Part shown: piece after piece, positions 16,947-25,908 of the stretch | How positions within the stretch are numbered: the first letter of the stretch is position 1 | Layout: each line of letters opens with the position of its first letter | NCBI RefSeq assembly: GCF_947495965.1 | Contig: NZ_CANMBB010000001.1 | Span: 1 to 64,000 of the forward strand | Reading direction: 5' to 3' | DNA from: an uncultured Maribacter sp. | Lineage (GTDB): Bacteria; Bacteroidota; Bacteroidia; Flavobacteriales; Flavobacteriaceae | DNA length: 64,000 nt | Program-made: the position numbers and the translations under genes | The notes under the pieces: model-generated | What the model saw: the letters and a program-made list of their open reading frames with translations, nothing else | Told to the model about the DNA's origin: nothing | Databases searched by the model: none

Positions 16947-17489
16947 ATGAAAAAAATAATTACAATCGCAGGTAGTAATAGTCAGAATTCAATAAACAAA
17001 AAGTTACTGTCTTACACATCATATTTACTAAAAGATGTAGAACTTATTCCCATTGACCTAAACGATTATGTACTACCTATTTATGGTACCGATTTCGAAG
17101 ATGAAAATGGTATACCAACAGCCGTTAAAAAACTTAATAAAATATTTGATAACGCTGATGGATTTATAATAGCACTGGCAGAACACAATGGAGCCTATAC
17201 AGCTGTATTTAAAAATATATTAGACTGGTTGTCTCGTGCAAATATAAAAGTATGGAGAGATAAACCCATTCTCATAATGGCAACATCGCCTGGTGATCGT
17301 GGTGGAACAACTGTATTACAAACTGCCGTCAATTATTTTCCTTTTTTAGGTGCAAAGGTTGTTGCAGATTTTTCCTTACCTAGTTTCTTTGACAATTTCG
17401 CGGACGATTGTATTTCAAATACAGACTTAAATGAAGAACTGATTCAAAAAATGCAACTTTTCAAACAAATCATAATTCCTTTTGAATAA
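16947..17489 (+). CDS. NAD(P)H-dependent FMN reductase (flavodoxin fold)
   Basis: The 180-residue protein starts with the phosphate-binding loop AGSNSQNSINKKLL. It contains AEHNGAYTAVFKNILDWLSR, the flavin-contact motif of NADPH-dependent FMN reductases and quinone reductases (usual form PEYNGSxPGxLKNAIDW), and ATSPGDRGGTTVLQ. Length and motifs fit the family well. It probably reduces quinones or azo/nitro compounds using FMN. The stop overlaps the start of the duplicated promoter block upstream of NmrA. Confidence 0.85.
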   Translation: MKKIITIAGSNSQNSINKKLLSYTSYLLKDVELIPIDLNDYVLPIYGTDFEDENGIPTAVKKLNKIFDNADGFIIALAEHNGAYTAVFKNILDWLSRANIKVWRDKPILIMATSPGDRGGTTVLQTAVNYFPFLGAKVVADFSLPSFFDNFADDCISNTDLNEELIQKMQLFKQIIIPFE

Positions 17490-17536
17490 GTAATTGGCTC
17501 ATAGCTACTTTAGATTTGTACCATCATTTAAAAACA
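17483..17536 (+). promoter_or_regulatory. Promoter/operator upstream of the intact NmrA gene
   Basis: The layout is the same as at 13502-13555: TGAATAAGTA, a CTcATAGcTAC element, TAGATTTG at 17511-17518 (perfect -7 box) and GTACCATCATTTAAAAACAA, at identical spacing. This suggests a common regulator or a shared origin by duplication. Confidence 0.55.
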
Positions 17537-17594
17537 ATCAAAAAATGCTTCAGATTTCTGGAGCAAAGTATTAATCAAATAAAAAAATCAAATT

Positions 17595-18431
17595 ATGAAC
17601 AGTAACATTTTAATTATCGGAGGAACGGGAAAAACGGGTCGTAGAGTCGTAGAACAACTACAAAACAAAGGTATAAAACCTCGTATTGGTTCAAGAAATG
17701 CATCACCAAGTTTCGATTGGAATAATAAAGACACTTGGCCAAATGCCTTAAATGGTGTAGAACGCATGTACGTAACTTACTATCCAGACTTGGCCGTTCC
17801 AGGAGCCAAAGAAGCCATACATAGCTTAACCTATTTAGCAAAAGAATTAGGAGTTAAAAAAATGGTTTTGCTCTCTGGAAAAGGGGAAACCGAAGCAGAA
17901 GCATGTGAAAAAATAGTGATGGATTCGGGTTTAAATTATACCATAGTTAGAGCTTCTTGGTTTAACCAAAATTGGAGCGAAAGTTTCTTTTTAGACCCAA
18001 TATTGTCGGGAGAAGTGGCTTTACCATTGTCAGACGTTTTAATTCCATTTGTAGATGCCAACGATATTGCAGAAGTAGCTGCAACTGTGTTACTTGATGA
18101 TTCATATAATGGTGAAATCATTGAGGTAACAGGTCCAGAATTAATCACTTTTAAAGATATTGTTAATATCATTTCAAAGACTAGTAAAAGAAAATTAAAT
18201 TTTTACGATATCACACTAGAGCAGTATATAGATGGCATGAGACAAATGCAAATACCTGATGATGTTGTGTGGTTAATAGAGTATTTATTTAGTCATGTTT
18301 TAACTAATCCAAATAATCAACTGGTAGTTCATGATATTGAACGTGTTTTAGGCAGAAAAGCAAAACCATTTTTGGAATATGCTCAAGAAACAGCTAGAAC
18401 TGATATTTGGAATCCGGTAAATGTTACATAA
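17595..18431 (+). CDS. NmrA-family NAD(P)-binding protein
   Basis: The 278-residue protein has an N-terminal Rossmann motif IIGGTGKTGRRV and a typical atypical-SDR layout (VKKMVLLSGKGETEAE, YTIVRASWFNQNW, IPFVDANDIAEVAATVLLDD, GEIIEVTGPELITFKDIVNII). It lacks the YxxxK catalytic pair of classical SDRs, as NmrA/HSCARG-type sensors do. Such proteins bind NADPH or reduce quinones. A decayed duplicate lies at 14446-15028. Confidence 0.85.
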   Translation: MNSNILIIGGTGKTGRRVVEQLQNKGIKPRIGSRNASPSFDWNNKDTWPNALNGVERMYVTYYPDLAVPGAKEAIHSLTYLAKELGVKKMVLLSGKGETEAEACEKIVMDSGLNYTIVRASWFNQNWSESFFLDPILSGEVALPLSDVLIPFVDANDIAEVAATVLLDDSYNGEIIEVTGPELITFKDIVNIISKTSKRKLNFYDITLEQYIDGMRQMQIPDDVVWLIEYLFSHVLTNPNNQLVVHDIERVLGRKAKPFLEYAQETARTDIWNPVNVT

Positions 18432-18455
18432 CCATTGCCAAAAAAGTCTTTAAGT

Positions 18456-18498
18456 AATAGCGCCTTGAATCTTAATTCAAGGCGCTATTCTTTTTTAT
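18456..18498 (+). terminator. Intrinsic terminator after NmrA gene
   Basis: AATAGCGCCTTGAAT and ATTCAAGGCGCTATT make a 15-bp stem with a short loop, followed by CTTTTTT. It ends the redox operon. Confidence 0.85.
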
Positions 18499-18566
18499 TT
18501 TGTAATTTACTTTCCGAAAAGTATTGCCAATAAATTCTCTACTACTAAAACAAGAACACAATAACG

Positions 18567-18710
18567 TTTATAAACAATTACTTGTTTGTAGTCTACTTAC
18601 GAATGCCAAAGTGCCAGGATAGCTTTGACGTAAAAATTAAAACCCAAAAAATGCCACTACGTGCATTACGGAAAGTAAACGTTAGTTTGTTATTGTACTA
18701 TTTATAAAAT
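18567..18710 (+). repeat. attC-like hairpin repeat upstream of the oxygenase gene
   Basis: It starts with GTTTATAAACAATTAC and ends with TATTGTACTATTTATAAA, which pair imperfectly. The inner part (CTACGTGCATTACGGAAAGT, 18656-18675) resembles CTATGTGCGTGGCGGAAAGC in the repeat at 3361-3542. Apart from this and the terminator before it, the 18432-18854 gap shows a poorly defined promoter region. Confidence 0.5.
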
Positions 18711-18854
18711 AATAAAAATCCTAAGTAAGTTATTGATGTTTATAGAGTAAAAAGCATCCAAATCTTCGTTTTTTACCAAAAATCCCCTTTTTATTACCTA
18801 ACGGCTGGCATTTGCTAGTTCTATCTTTACACTATAATTAAAAACATAACAATA

Positions 18855-19808
18855 ATGAAAAATAATAAAGCACTTGCACATGTTCGTGCACTCACAGTAC
18901 CTTCTCGCGAAGCTATGCTAAAACGTGAAATATCTGTCTCACAATTTTGGGACAATAACCGAAAAATGCTCGAAGATGCATGGGCAGAATGGGAAATAGA
19001 TAACAAAGATAATTTATTAGTTCCTGATGAAACGTTACTTGACCCACGATTGCGACAGGCTATAAATGATGCCTGGGAAAATCCAAAAAAAGAAAATGCA
19101 GTTGCAGATTTATGGGAAGAAATTATTCCAGGTGTTTATACCGCACAATTTTTTGACTTGGAACGTTTAGCAGAATTCCGTAATTATCTAGAAGCTGCAG
19201 CAAATTCAAAAATTCCTGCACGCCCACCGTACGGCATCCAATTAAATCGCTATGGTTTTATGCTTGATCCTCGTTCAGAAGGGCATCTTGCTGCACCAAA
19301 TTTTCAGATATTTTACAATGATATTATGAACCGCTATATGCGTCCAATTGCACGTTTGTTACTTGGCACTTATGGTTATGATAACCAAACATTTGGTTTT
19401 TCTATACAGTATAATCCTGATAAGGATAAAGATTTGCATGCACACACAGATGCTTCATCTGCCACCTTAAATATTAATATTAATTTACCAGATGAAGAAT
19501 TTACAGGTTCGCAGGTAGATTTTCATGATAAAACCACAGGACAAACGGTACAGACTATTTTTGAACCTGGAAAAGCCATAATACATCGTGGTAACGTACC
19601 ACATGCTACCCATCCAATTACTAGTGGCCAACGTAATAATTTAGTAGTTTGGTTATACGGTGATCGCATGCAAATTCCACGTGGTGGCACAAATAGCTAC
19701 GGTAGTTTCAGTAATACAACACCTACCGTAGATGCACCAGAAAATGCTACTGCTCGCCAGCGTTGGAGTGTACCAGATAGTCCTAAAGACAGTTCTGCTC
19801 CATTTTAA
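18855..19808 (+). CDS. 2OG-Fe(II) oxygenase superfamily protein
   Basis: The 317-residue protein has the facial triad and 2OG-binding Arg of the superfamily: HAHTDAS gives His197 and Asp199, and PHATHPITSGQR gives His250 and Arg260, with FEPGKAIIHRGNVPHA before it. This corresponds to prolyl-hydroxylase-like proteins. Codons for Arg are mostly CGT/CGC here, whereas neighbouring genes favour AGA, which suggests recent transfer. It stands alone between two hairpin repeats (18567 and 19850), as a cassette gene would. Substrate unknown. Confidence 0.85.
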   Translation: MKNNKALAHVRALTVPSREAMLKREISVSQFWDNNRKMLEDAWAEWEIDNKDNLLVPDETLLDPRLRQAINDAWENPKKENAVADLWEEIIPGVYTAQFFDLERLAEFRNYLEAAANSKIPARPPYGIQLNRYGFMLDPRSEGHLAAPNFQIFYNDIMNRYMRPIARLLLGTYGYDNQTFGFSIQYNPDKDKDLHAHTDASSATLNININLPDEEFTGSQVDFHDKTTGQTVQTIFEPGKAIIHRGNVPHATHPITSGQRNNLVVWLYGDRMQIPRGGTNSYGSFSNTTPTVDAPENATARQRWSVPDSPKDSSAPF

Positions 19809-19849
19809 AAAAAAGTAAAAAATTTTAGAATTGCTTGCGGAGAAAATTA

Positions 19850-19951
19850 TATAAACACAGTAGTGGGTTTTACGCTACAGTAAAAATAAGTATTTATATT
19901 AAAGATTAGTAATAATCCTTTAGGTACATTTAACCCACTATTGTATTTATA
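19850..19951 (+). repeat. Long inverted repeat (attC-like) after the oxygenase gene
   Basis: TATAAACACAGTAGTGGGTT (19850-19869) and AACCCACTATTGTATTTATA (19932-19951) pair at 18 of 20 positions around a 62-nt loop. The left end shares TATAAACA with the other hairpin repeats. The next reading frame starts 22 nt after the right arm. Confidence 0.6.
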
Positions 19952-19972
19952 AATTACTGTTTTTACTTTCCA

Positions 19973-20530
19973 ATGAAAATTGAAAAAATTTCAGAACCAT
20001 ATTTATTCGAAAAACATTCTCGGGCTGTTATAAAAGAATGAAATAGAAAGTTAAAATATGGATTTTACAAAAGAGCCTGGGGCGGTCACGCAAATGATGG
20101 AGATGCGTTTGGTATTTGGCTCAAATATGATACTAAGAATGAATTATTTACAATATTAAATGAACTTCAAATTAAACTAAAAAAAACACCTAAAAATCAT
20201 CAAAAAGCAATTATTGGTCAAAAATATAAGGTAGAGGAATATCTAAAATTTAAAAGTACAATAAAAGACTTTCCCGAATTTGAACAACCTTTGGATATTA
20301 ATTTAAAAAGGACTCCTTGTTTTTGTTGGATTGGAAGTGGACAAATTAAACTAACTTTTAGTGGACAAAAGGACGGAAATAATTACGAGGTTAGCGAAAT
20401 AGACTTTAAGAATTGTTTACGAATAGAAAACATAATATTAAATAAAAACTTAGGCAACTATATAAGTTCTGAATACCAAAATTACGCTGCTAACATATCT
20501 AAAAGAATATATCCTGAGCTATTTGACTAA
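19973..20530 (+). pseudogene. Hypothetical protein gene with one in-frame TGA
   Basis: From ATG at 19973 the frame runs to 20530 (about 185 codons), interrupted only at codon 23 by TGA (20039-20041). No usable start lies between that stop and a TTG at 20291. The product would contain RAWGGHANDGDAFGIWLKYD and CFCWIGSGQIKLTF. I recognise no family. The mutation looks recent, since everything else is open; TGA may replace TGG (Trp). The position just after a hairpin repeat fits a cassette gene. Confidence 0.7.
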
Positions 20531-20627
20531 AAATAACCAAACACTAAACCCCTACATATAATTAATTCCCAGCTTTTTACGAATTAAGAGACAAAAAGCT
20601 CGCAACAAAAAAACAGAATTAACTAAA

Positions 20628-21107
20628 ATGAAAAAAGAAAGTTTAGAAATACGAGAAGCAACTATAAAAGACCTTTCTATTCTAACAGGCTTTGAGCAAG
20701 AAGTTATACGTTATGAACGTCCATTTGCTCCTAATTTAAAAGAAGACCCTATATCGTACTACAATATTAAAAACTTTATAGAACAAGAAAACACTTATTT
20801 AGTTGTAGCTGTCATAAACCACGAAATTGTTGGGTCAGGGTATGCTTTAATAAAAGATTCTGCTGTTTATAAAAAACCAGCCAAATATGCTTATTTAGGC
20901 TTTATGTATGTGATGCCTAGCCATAGAGGAAAAGGTATAAATGGAAAAATAATTGATTCTTTAATAAATTGGTCCCAAAAAAGAAGAATACATGAAATAC
21001 AATTAGATGTTTATGCTGAAAATGATAGTGCTATTAAAGCATATAAAAAAAGAGGTTTTAAACCAGATTTATTAAAAATGAGGTTTAATAGCAAGGAAGA
21101 AAATTAA
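20628..21107 (+). CDS. GNAT-family N-acetyltransferase
   Basis: The 159-residue protein has the GNAT core: YLVVAVINHEIVGSGYALI (beta strands 2-3), YLGFMYVMPSHRGKGINGKI with the acetyl-CoA loop (R/Q-x-x-G-x-G/A, here RGKGING), and IQLDVYAENDSAIKAYKKRGF (motif B). The acceptor substrate is unknown. It converges with the LD-carboxypeptidase gene, whose stop is about 13 bp away. Confidence 0.88.
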   Translation: MKKESLEIREATIKDLSILTGFEQEVIRYERPFAPNLKEDPISYYNIKNFIEQENTYLVVAVINHEIVGSGYALIKDSAVYKKPAKYAYLGFMYVMPSHRGKGINGKIIDSLINWSQKRRIHEIQLDVYAENDSAIKAYKKRGFKPDLLKMRFNSKEEN

Positions 21108-21119
21108 GTATATAAAATT

Positions 21120-22091
21120 CTAAGGAACAAAAGTAATTGTTGAAAATTTATCAGTAATAGTAACTTCTGCTGTTCTCCCCATAAGTAAAGCCCTATTATC
21201 AGGGTCATGACCTGCTGGAAAATTAAAAAGAATAGGTATGGTATTGGGTACAACATCAGAAATTAATTGTTCTATTGAGGTTCCCCAAGGGGTTGTATTT
21301 TTTCTAATTTTTGTCATACCACCTACAACCACAGCTTTTACATTTTTAAAATAACCGGCACGTTTAAGGCTTTGTAACATTCTATCTATACTATATTTGT
21401 ATTCTCCTACTTCTTCAATAAAAAGTATCTTGTCATTGGTAGAAATTTGACTTTGAGACCCTAACATAGAAGATAAAATTGCAATATTACCGCCAACTAA
21501 ATTCCCTGTAACTTTTCCGTTTCTATTATATTTAGAAGAAGGTATTTTATACTGCAAAATCTCTCCAAATAATGCCTTTCTAAAGGTTTCTATAGTATGC
21601 GGTATATCCTCTGCTTTATCTTGCATACTGCTTCCTAACATTGCATGTAATGTTTCTACTCCCAAAGTATGCAAATGACTATGAAAAGCTGTAATATCAG
21701 AATAACCAATAACCCATTTAGGGTGCTTTAAAAATTTACTAAAATCTAATTTATCTATAATCCTAACAGAACCATATCCGCCTCTTCCACACCAAATAGC
21801 TTTTATATTAGGATTGTCTAGGGCATCTTGAAAATCTTGACAACGTTGCTCATCGGTACCCGCAAAATGATTATTCTGACTATACAAATTAGTTCCAAAA
21901 ACAACTTTTAAACCCCAACTTTCTGCCAACTTTTTTGCACTTTCCATAGCTGGTCTCTTATATGCTTTTATAATGCCTGCAGGTGCTAAAATTGCAATAG
22001 TATCTCCTTTTTGTAAATAAGGCGGTGTAACTAAAGTAGATTTAGTTTGTGCGTTTACTAGCGTAACAATAAATAGAAAAAAATACTTCAT
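21120..22091 (-). CDS. LD-carboxypeptidase (S66 family), exported
   Basis: The protein has a signal peptide (MKYFFLFIVTLVNAQ), then VTPPYLQKGDTIAILAPAG, IWCGRGGYGSVRIID, WVIGYSDITAFHSHLH with the nucleophile Ser in GYSD, and FIEEVGEYKYSIDRML with the catalytic Glu; AGHDPDNRALLMGR near the end supplies the His. This is the complete S66 muramoyltetrapeptide carboxypeptidase layout, so it should trim D-Ala from cell-wall tetrapeptides in the periplasm. A start three codons upstream (22100) is possible, but the one chosen begins directly at the signal peptide. Confidence 0.9.
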   Translation of the reverse strand: MKYFFLFIVTLVNAQTKSTLVTPPYLQKGDTIAILAPAGIIKAYKRPAMESAKKLAESWGLKVVFGTNLYSQNNHFAGTDEQRCQDFQDALDNPNIKAIWCGRGGYGSVRIIDKLDFSKFLKHPKWVIGYSDITAFHSHLHTLGVETLHAMLGSSMQDKAEDIPHTIETFRKALFGEILQYKIPSSKYNRNGKVTGNLVGGNIAILSSMLGSQSQISTNDKILFIEEVGEYKYSIDRMLQSLKRAGYFKNVKAVVVGGMTKIRKNTTPWGTSIEQLISDVVPNTIPILFNFPAGHDPDNRALLMGRTAEVTITDKFSTITFVP

Positions 22092-22157
22092 AAAAAACAT
22101 ATAAAATAAAAACCAAGAATAGAGTATCTTTAATACTCTTCTTAATAAACAAACATT

Positions 22158-22535
22158 ATGGACTTAGATAAAAATAAACAAAATGCTATTAACTTTTACA
22201 AAACAGCGTATGAAGGTAATCCTAAAAAAGCAATAACACAGTATGTAGGTTCTGAATATATACAACATAATCCTGATGTTGCAGATGGCACACAAGGCTT
22301 TATAGATTATTTTGAAAGGATGCAAAAAGAATACCCTGAGAAAAGCATAAAATTTGTACGCTCAGTAGCAGAAGGAAATATGGTAGCCTTACACACCCAC
22401 CAAACCTGGCCAGACAATGACCAATATATAACTATGGATTTTTTTAGGTTTAATGAAAATGGTAAAATATGTGAACATTGGGATGCTATTCAACAAATCC
22501 CAAAAGAGTCTGCCAACCATAACACTATGTACTAA
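22158..22535 (+). CDS. SnoaL-like/NTF2-fold protein
   Basis: The 125-residue protein has the SnoaL-like layout: NAINFYKTAYEGNPKKAITQYVGSEYIQHNP, then FVRSVAEGNMVALHTHQTW, then DFFRFNENGKICEHWDAIQQIP. Such proteins form small cone-shaped pockets; many are stress or polyketide-type enzymes of unknown substrate. It is divergent from the LD-carboxypeptidase gene. The 240 bp after it hold only a weak 29-codon frame and no convincing gene. Confidence 0.8.
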   Translation: MDLDKNKQNAINFYKTAYEGNPKKAITQYVGSEYIQHNPDVADGTQGFIDYFERMQKEYPEKSIKFVRSVAEGNMVALHTHQTWPDNDQYITMDFFRFNENGKICEHWDAIQQIPKESANHNTMY

Positions 22536-22778
22536 TAAAATTAGCCTCGGAATGATGATGAAAAAAAACAAAGTTTTGTTTTCGGATAATGAGAATGAAA
22601 ATTGGCAAGAAAAGTACAGTTTAGACGGGTTACAATCCTAAGTAAAAAACATTAAAAAAGAAAGCTATAGATAAAATGCAACCTCTTATAAAAACCTAAA
22701 TTCAATGAGAAAATGCTTAAAAAAGAAAAGAATTTAAATTTGTACCTACAAACTTTTCCTAAACCTTAATACTAAAAA

Positions 22779-24305
22779 TTGCAACCAAGAAATCTTTTTT
22801 CAACCTTCCAAAAACGACCAGTTTTAAGTATTGCTATTGGTATTTTAGCAATACTATGTTTGTATGCTTTTTTTGCAACTACAACCACTTATGAAATTAT
22901 TGAATATTCATCTACATGGGTAAGAAATTATTTTGGCTATTTTTATTTATACCTAGGACTAGGCTGTGTCTTGTTTTTATTAAGCATTGCTTTATCCCCT
23001 TTAGGAAATAAAAAGTTAGGGAACCCCACTAGTAAACCAGAACATTCTACCTGGAGTTGGGTTGCCATGCTTTATAGTGCAGGAATGGGTGCCGGAATTT
23101 TATTACGGGCGGTACAAGAACCAGTTTATATGCAACAAAATCCTCCTTTTAAAAGTGATTTGCAATCTAATATCTTAGCGTTAGAATTTACTTTTTACCA
23201 ATGGGGGTTTACTGCCTGGGCTTTTTACGGATTATTTGCAATGGTTATGGGTTACGCTCTATTTGTAGACCGCAAAAAAGTACAAATTAGCGCCACAATA
23301 GAAGAATCTATAAAAAACCCAATTGCAAAAGGAAGTATAGACATACTTACTATTATTACAACAGTTTTTGGCCTTATTGCAGCTGTTGGCCTTGGCACCA
23401 CACAAATTACTGGCGGCCTAACCCACTTAACAGAACTAAACTTTGGTTTTAAAACTACTCTTATACTAACATTAATTATTTGTACACTCGCTTTTTTATC
23501 TGCCTGGAAAGGTTTAAACAAAGGAATTAAGTTACTCTCTAAGGGAAACATTTTAGCAACCCTACTTTTGTTGCTATTTATCTTTTTTACTAGTGATATT
23601 TATGAAATTTTAAAATCCTTTAGTAATGCTACGCTAGCATATTTAAAAGATTTCATCCCTTTAAGTTTAGCAATAGGGAAATTTAATCCTGGTATAGATT
23701 TCTTAACCAACTGGACATTTTATTACTGGGCTTTTTGGATTGCTTGGGCTCCCTTTACTGGAATATTTATAGCACGTATTTCTAAAGGAAGAACCTTAAG
23801 GCAATTACTATTAGGTGTATTAATAATTCCATCTTTAGGTACTTTTTTTTGGTTTTCTGTATTTGGTCAATCTGTATTTAACTTAGTCCAAGATTGGGGA
23901 AGCTATAATGGAGAGTTTAATAATGTTTTTACCTCTATATTTATATTTTTAGAAAATTACCCAATGCCCAGTCTTCTAAATACTACTTCTATAATTTTAT
24001 TAATTGGTTTTTTAGTTACTTCGGTAGATTCTGCTGTTTTTGTTTTAAGCATGTTTACAGATAACGGTAAACAAAACCCAAGTAAAAAACACAGATTACT
24101 CTGGTCTATATTTATTTTTTTTGCCACCCTTGCCTTATTAGTTTTAGCAAATGTAAAACCCAATATAGATATTCTTAGCACTGTCCAAAAACTACTAATT
24201 ATTACTTCTTTACCTTTTTCTTTTTTTATGATAATTATGGCTGGCCTATTTTTAAAAAAAATGATTATTAAGAAAAAAGTACCTAGAAATAAACTAGATA
24301 TATAA
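22779..24305 (+). CDS. BCCT-family transporter
   Basis: The 508-residue protein has about 12 membrane segments and the BCCT signatures: SAGMGAGILLRAVQEPVY (the Gly-rich helix, usually GxGxGxxxxGxxEP) and YYWAFWIAWAPFTGIFIARISKGR. It would import a quaternary ammonium or related zwitterionic compound with Na+ or H+. Start is TTG at 22779, as the frame is closed just upstream and the first ATG is about 90 codons in. It precedes a sulfatase gene by 63 bp and probably shares its transcript. Confidence 0.88.
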   Translation: MQPRNLFSTFQKRPVLSIAIGILAILCLYAFFATTTTYEIIEYSSTWVRNYFGYFYLYLGLGCVLFLLSIALSPLGNKKLGNPTSKPEHSTWSWVAMLYSAGMGAGILLRAVQEPVYMQQNPPFKSDLQSNILALEFTFYQWGFTAWAFYGLFAMVMGYALFVDRKKVQISATIEESIKNPIAKGSIDILTIITTVFGLIAAVGLGTTQITGGLTHLTELNFGFKTTLILTLIICTLAFLSAWKGLNKGIKLLSKGNILATLLLLLFIFFTSDIYEILKSFSNATLAYLKDFIPLSLAIGKFNPGIDFLTNWTFYYWAFWIAWAPFTGIFIARISKGRTLRQLLLGVLIIPSLGTFFWFSVFGQSVFNLVQDWGSYNGEFNNVFTSIFIFLENYPMPSLLNTTSIILLIGFLVTSVDSAVFVLSMFTDNGKQNPSKKHRLLWSIFIFFATLALLVLANVKPNIDILSTVQKLLIITSLPFSFFMIIMAGLFLKKMIIKKKVPRNKLDI

Positions 24306-24368
24306 CTCTGTTTTTAATCCTAAGAATAAATAACATTACATTAGTGAAATAAACCAATTAATTTAAAA

Positions 24369-25886
24369 ATGCATACTAATAAACTTTACCATTTATTTTC
24401 TTTTCTTGTAATATGCTCTCTATTTTCTTGTCAAGAAAAAAAAGAAAATGTTCCCGCTAAAAAACCAAATATAGTTTTAATAATAGCAGATGATGTAAAT
24501 TGGGATGATATTGGCCCTTATGGTAATAAAAATATTAGAACCCCAAACTTAGACCAACTTGCTAAAGATGGTATGTTATTTAATCAGGCTTTTTTAACCA
24601 CAAGTTCTTGTAGTCCTAGCAGAACTAGTATTATTTCTGGTTTATATCCCCATAATACTGATGCAGAACAATTAGCATGGCCTTTACCTGAAGGAAAAAG
24701 AACATTTGTTCAAGAATTAAAAAATGCTGGTTATTGGACAGGTTTAGCAGGAAAATATCATTTAGGAGAAGCGGTAACCGATGATTTTGATGCATTATAT
24801 GAAATGCAATGGAATGATAATATTGGACTAAAAGGAATAGATAGAAAATTAGTGGGAGATGGTAGTGGTTGCGATGATTGGATTAAACTACTAAAGGAAA
24901 GGCCAAAAGACCAACCTTTCTTTACTTGGCTAGCTGCGTATGATGCGCACAGACCTTTTTATGAAGGTATTAGTGACAATCCACATAACCCGGAAGATGT
25001 GAACTTACCCCCTTATGTTCCCAATACAGATGGTGTTAAAAAAGATTTTGCCCTTTATTATGATGAAATTTCTAGAATGGACAGCTACATAGGAAAAGTA
25101 GTATCTGAATTAGAAAAACAAAATGTAGCAGAAAATACAATTATACTTTTTATATCAGACAATGGGAGAGCTTTCCCTAGAGATAAAACCACACTATATG
25201 AAGGCGGCATAAAAACACCTTGGATTATAAAATGGCCAGCAAAAATTAAAGGAGGCCAAATAAATAATGAGTTAGTAAGTTCTGTAGATATTGCTCCAAC
25301 CTTTATGCAAGTAGCAGGCCTACAACCATTAAAAGAGTTTAATGGTACTAGTATTTTACCATCCATTGAAAACACAAGTGTTTCTATACATGAAGAAATT
25401 TATGCAGAAGATCATTTTCATGATTTTGAAGATTATACCAGAGCTGTACGCACAAAACAATTTAAGTATATAAAAAATTACTACTCAGATTTACCAAATA
25501 CTCCCTCTGCAGATATTATTAGAGGTCTTGGTTGGCAAAGTATGCTTGAAGAAAAAGAAAAAGGAACATTAAACAAAGCACAACTAAAATGTTTTGTAAC
25601 CCCTAGAGATGTTGATGAACTTTTTGATATTGTTAAAGACCCTTACGAGTTAAATAACCTAGCAAACAATCCAGAATATAGTAGTGTTTTAGAGGATATG
25701 AAATCTAGGTTAGAAAAAATAAGAAATACTACAAATGATGTACTTCCTACAGTAAGAACTCCGGACGATTTTTTTAGAGAAACTGGACTTCCAACAAAAT
25801 ATCGTATAAGACCAAGACCTTCTAAAGCGGTATATATGAAAGCCCAAGCCGAAGGGAAAATTTTAACAAATCCAGATATGGAATGA
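24369..25886 (+). CDS. S1-family sulfatase, lipoprotein
   Basis: The 505-residue protein has a lipobox (SLFSC, Cys21) and the sulfatase core: PNIVLIIADDVNWDDIGPYG with metal-binding Asp41 and Asp42, and CSPSR (81-85), whose Cys would become formylglycine by an anaerobic-type or FGE-type maturase. GKYHLGEA and ISDNGRAFPRDKTTLYEGG follow, then a C-terminal subdomain. It should be anchored on the outer membrane or facing the periplasm. Substrate is unknown; the neighbouring BCCT carrier raises the idea of a sulfate ester of a choline-type osmolyte, but nothing in the sequence proves it. Confidence 0.9.
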   Translation: MHTNKLYHLFSFLVICSLFSCQEKKENVPAKKPNIVLIIADDVNWDDIGPYGNKNIRTPNLDQLAKDGMLFNQAFLTTSSCSPSRTSIISGLYPHNTDAEQLAWPLPEGKRTFVQELKNAGYWTGLAGKYHLGEAVTDDFDALYEMQWNDNIGLKGIDRKLVGDGSGCDDWIKLLKERPKDQPFFTWLAAYDAHRPFYEGISDNPHNPEDVNLPPYVPNTDGVKKDFALYYDEISRMDSYIGKVVSELEKQNVAENTIILFISDNGRAFPRDKTTLYEGGIKTPWIIKWPAKIKGGQINNELVSSVDIAPTFMQVAGLQPLKEFNGTSILPSIENTSVSIHEEIYAEDHFHDFEDYTRAVRTKQFKYIKNYYSDLPNTPSADIIRGLGWQSMLEEKEKGTLNKAQLKCFVTPRDVDELFDIVKDPYELNNLANNPEYSSVLEDMKSRLEKIRNTTNDVLPTVRTPDDFFRETGLPTKYRIRPRPSKAVYMKAQAEGKILTNPDME

Positions 25887-25908
25887 GTTTAAAATAGTAT
25901 ATTTAAGA

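Noticed and set aside
22552-22641. 29-codon frame (MMMKKNKVLFSDNENENWQE...) after the SnoaL-like gene
   Set aside because: Too short and without context to call; it may be a remnant.
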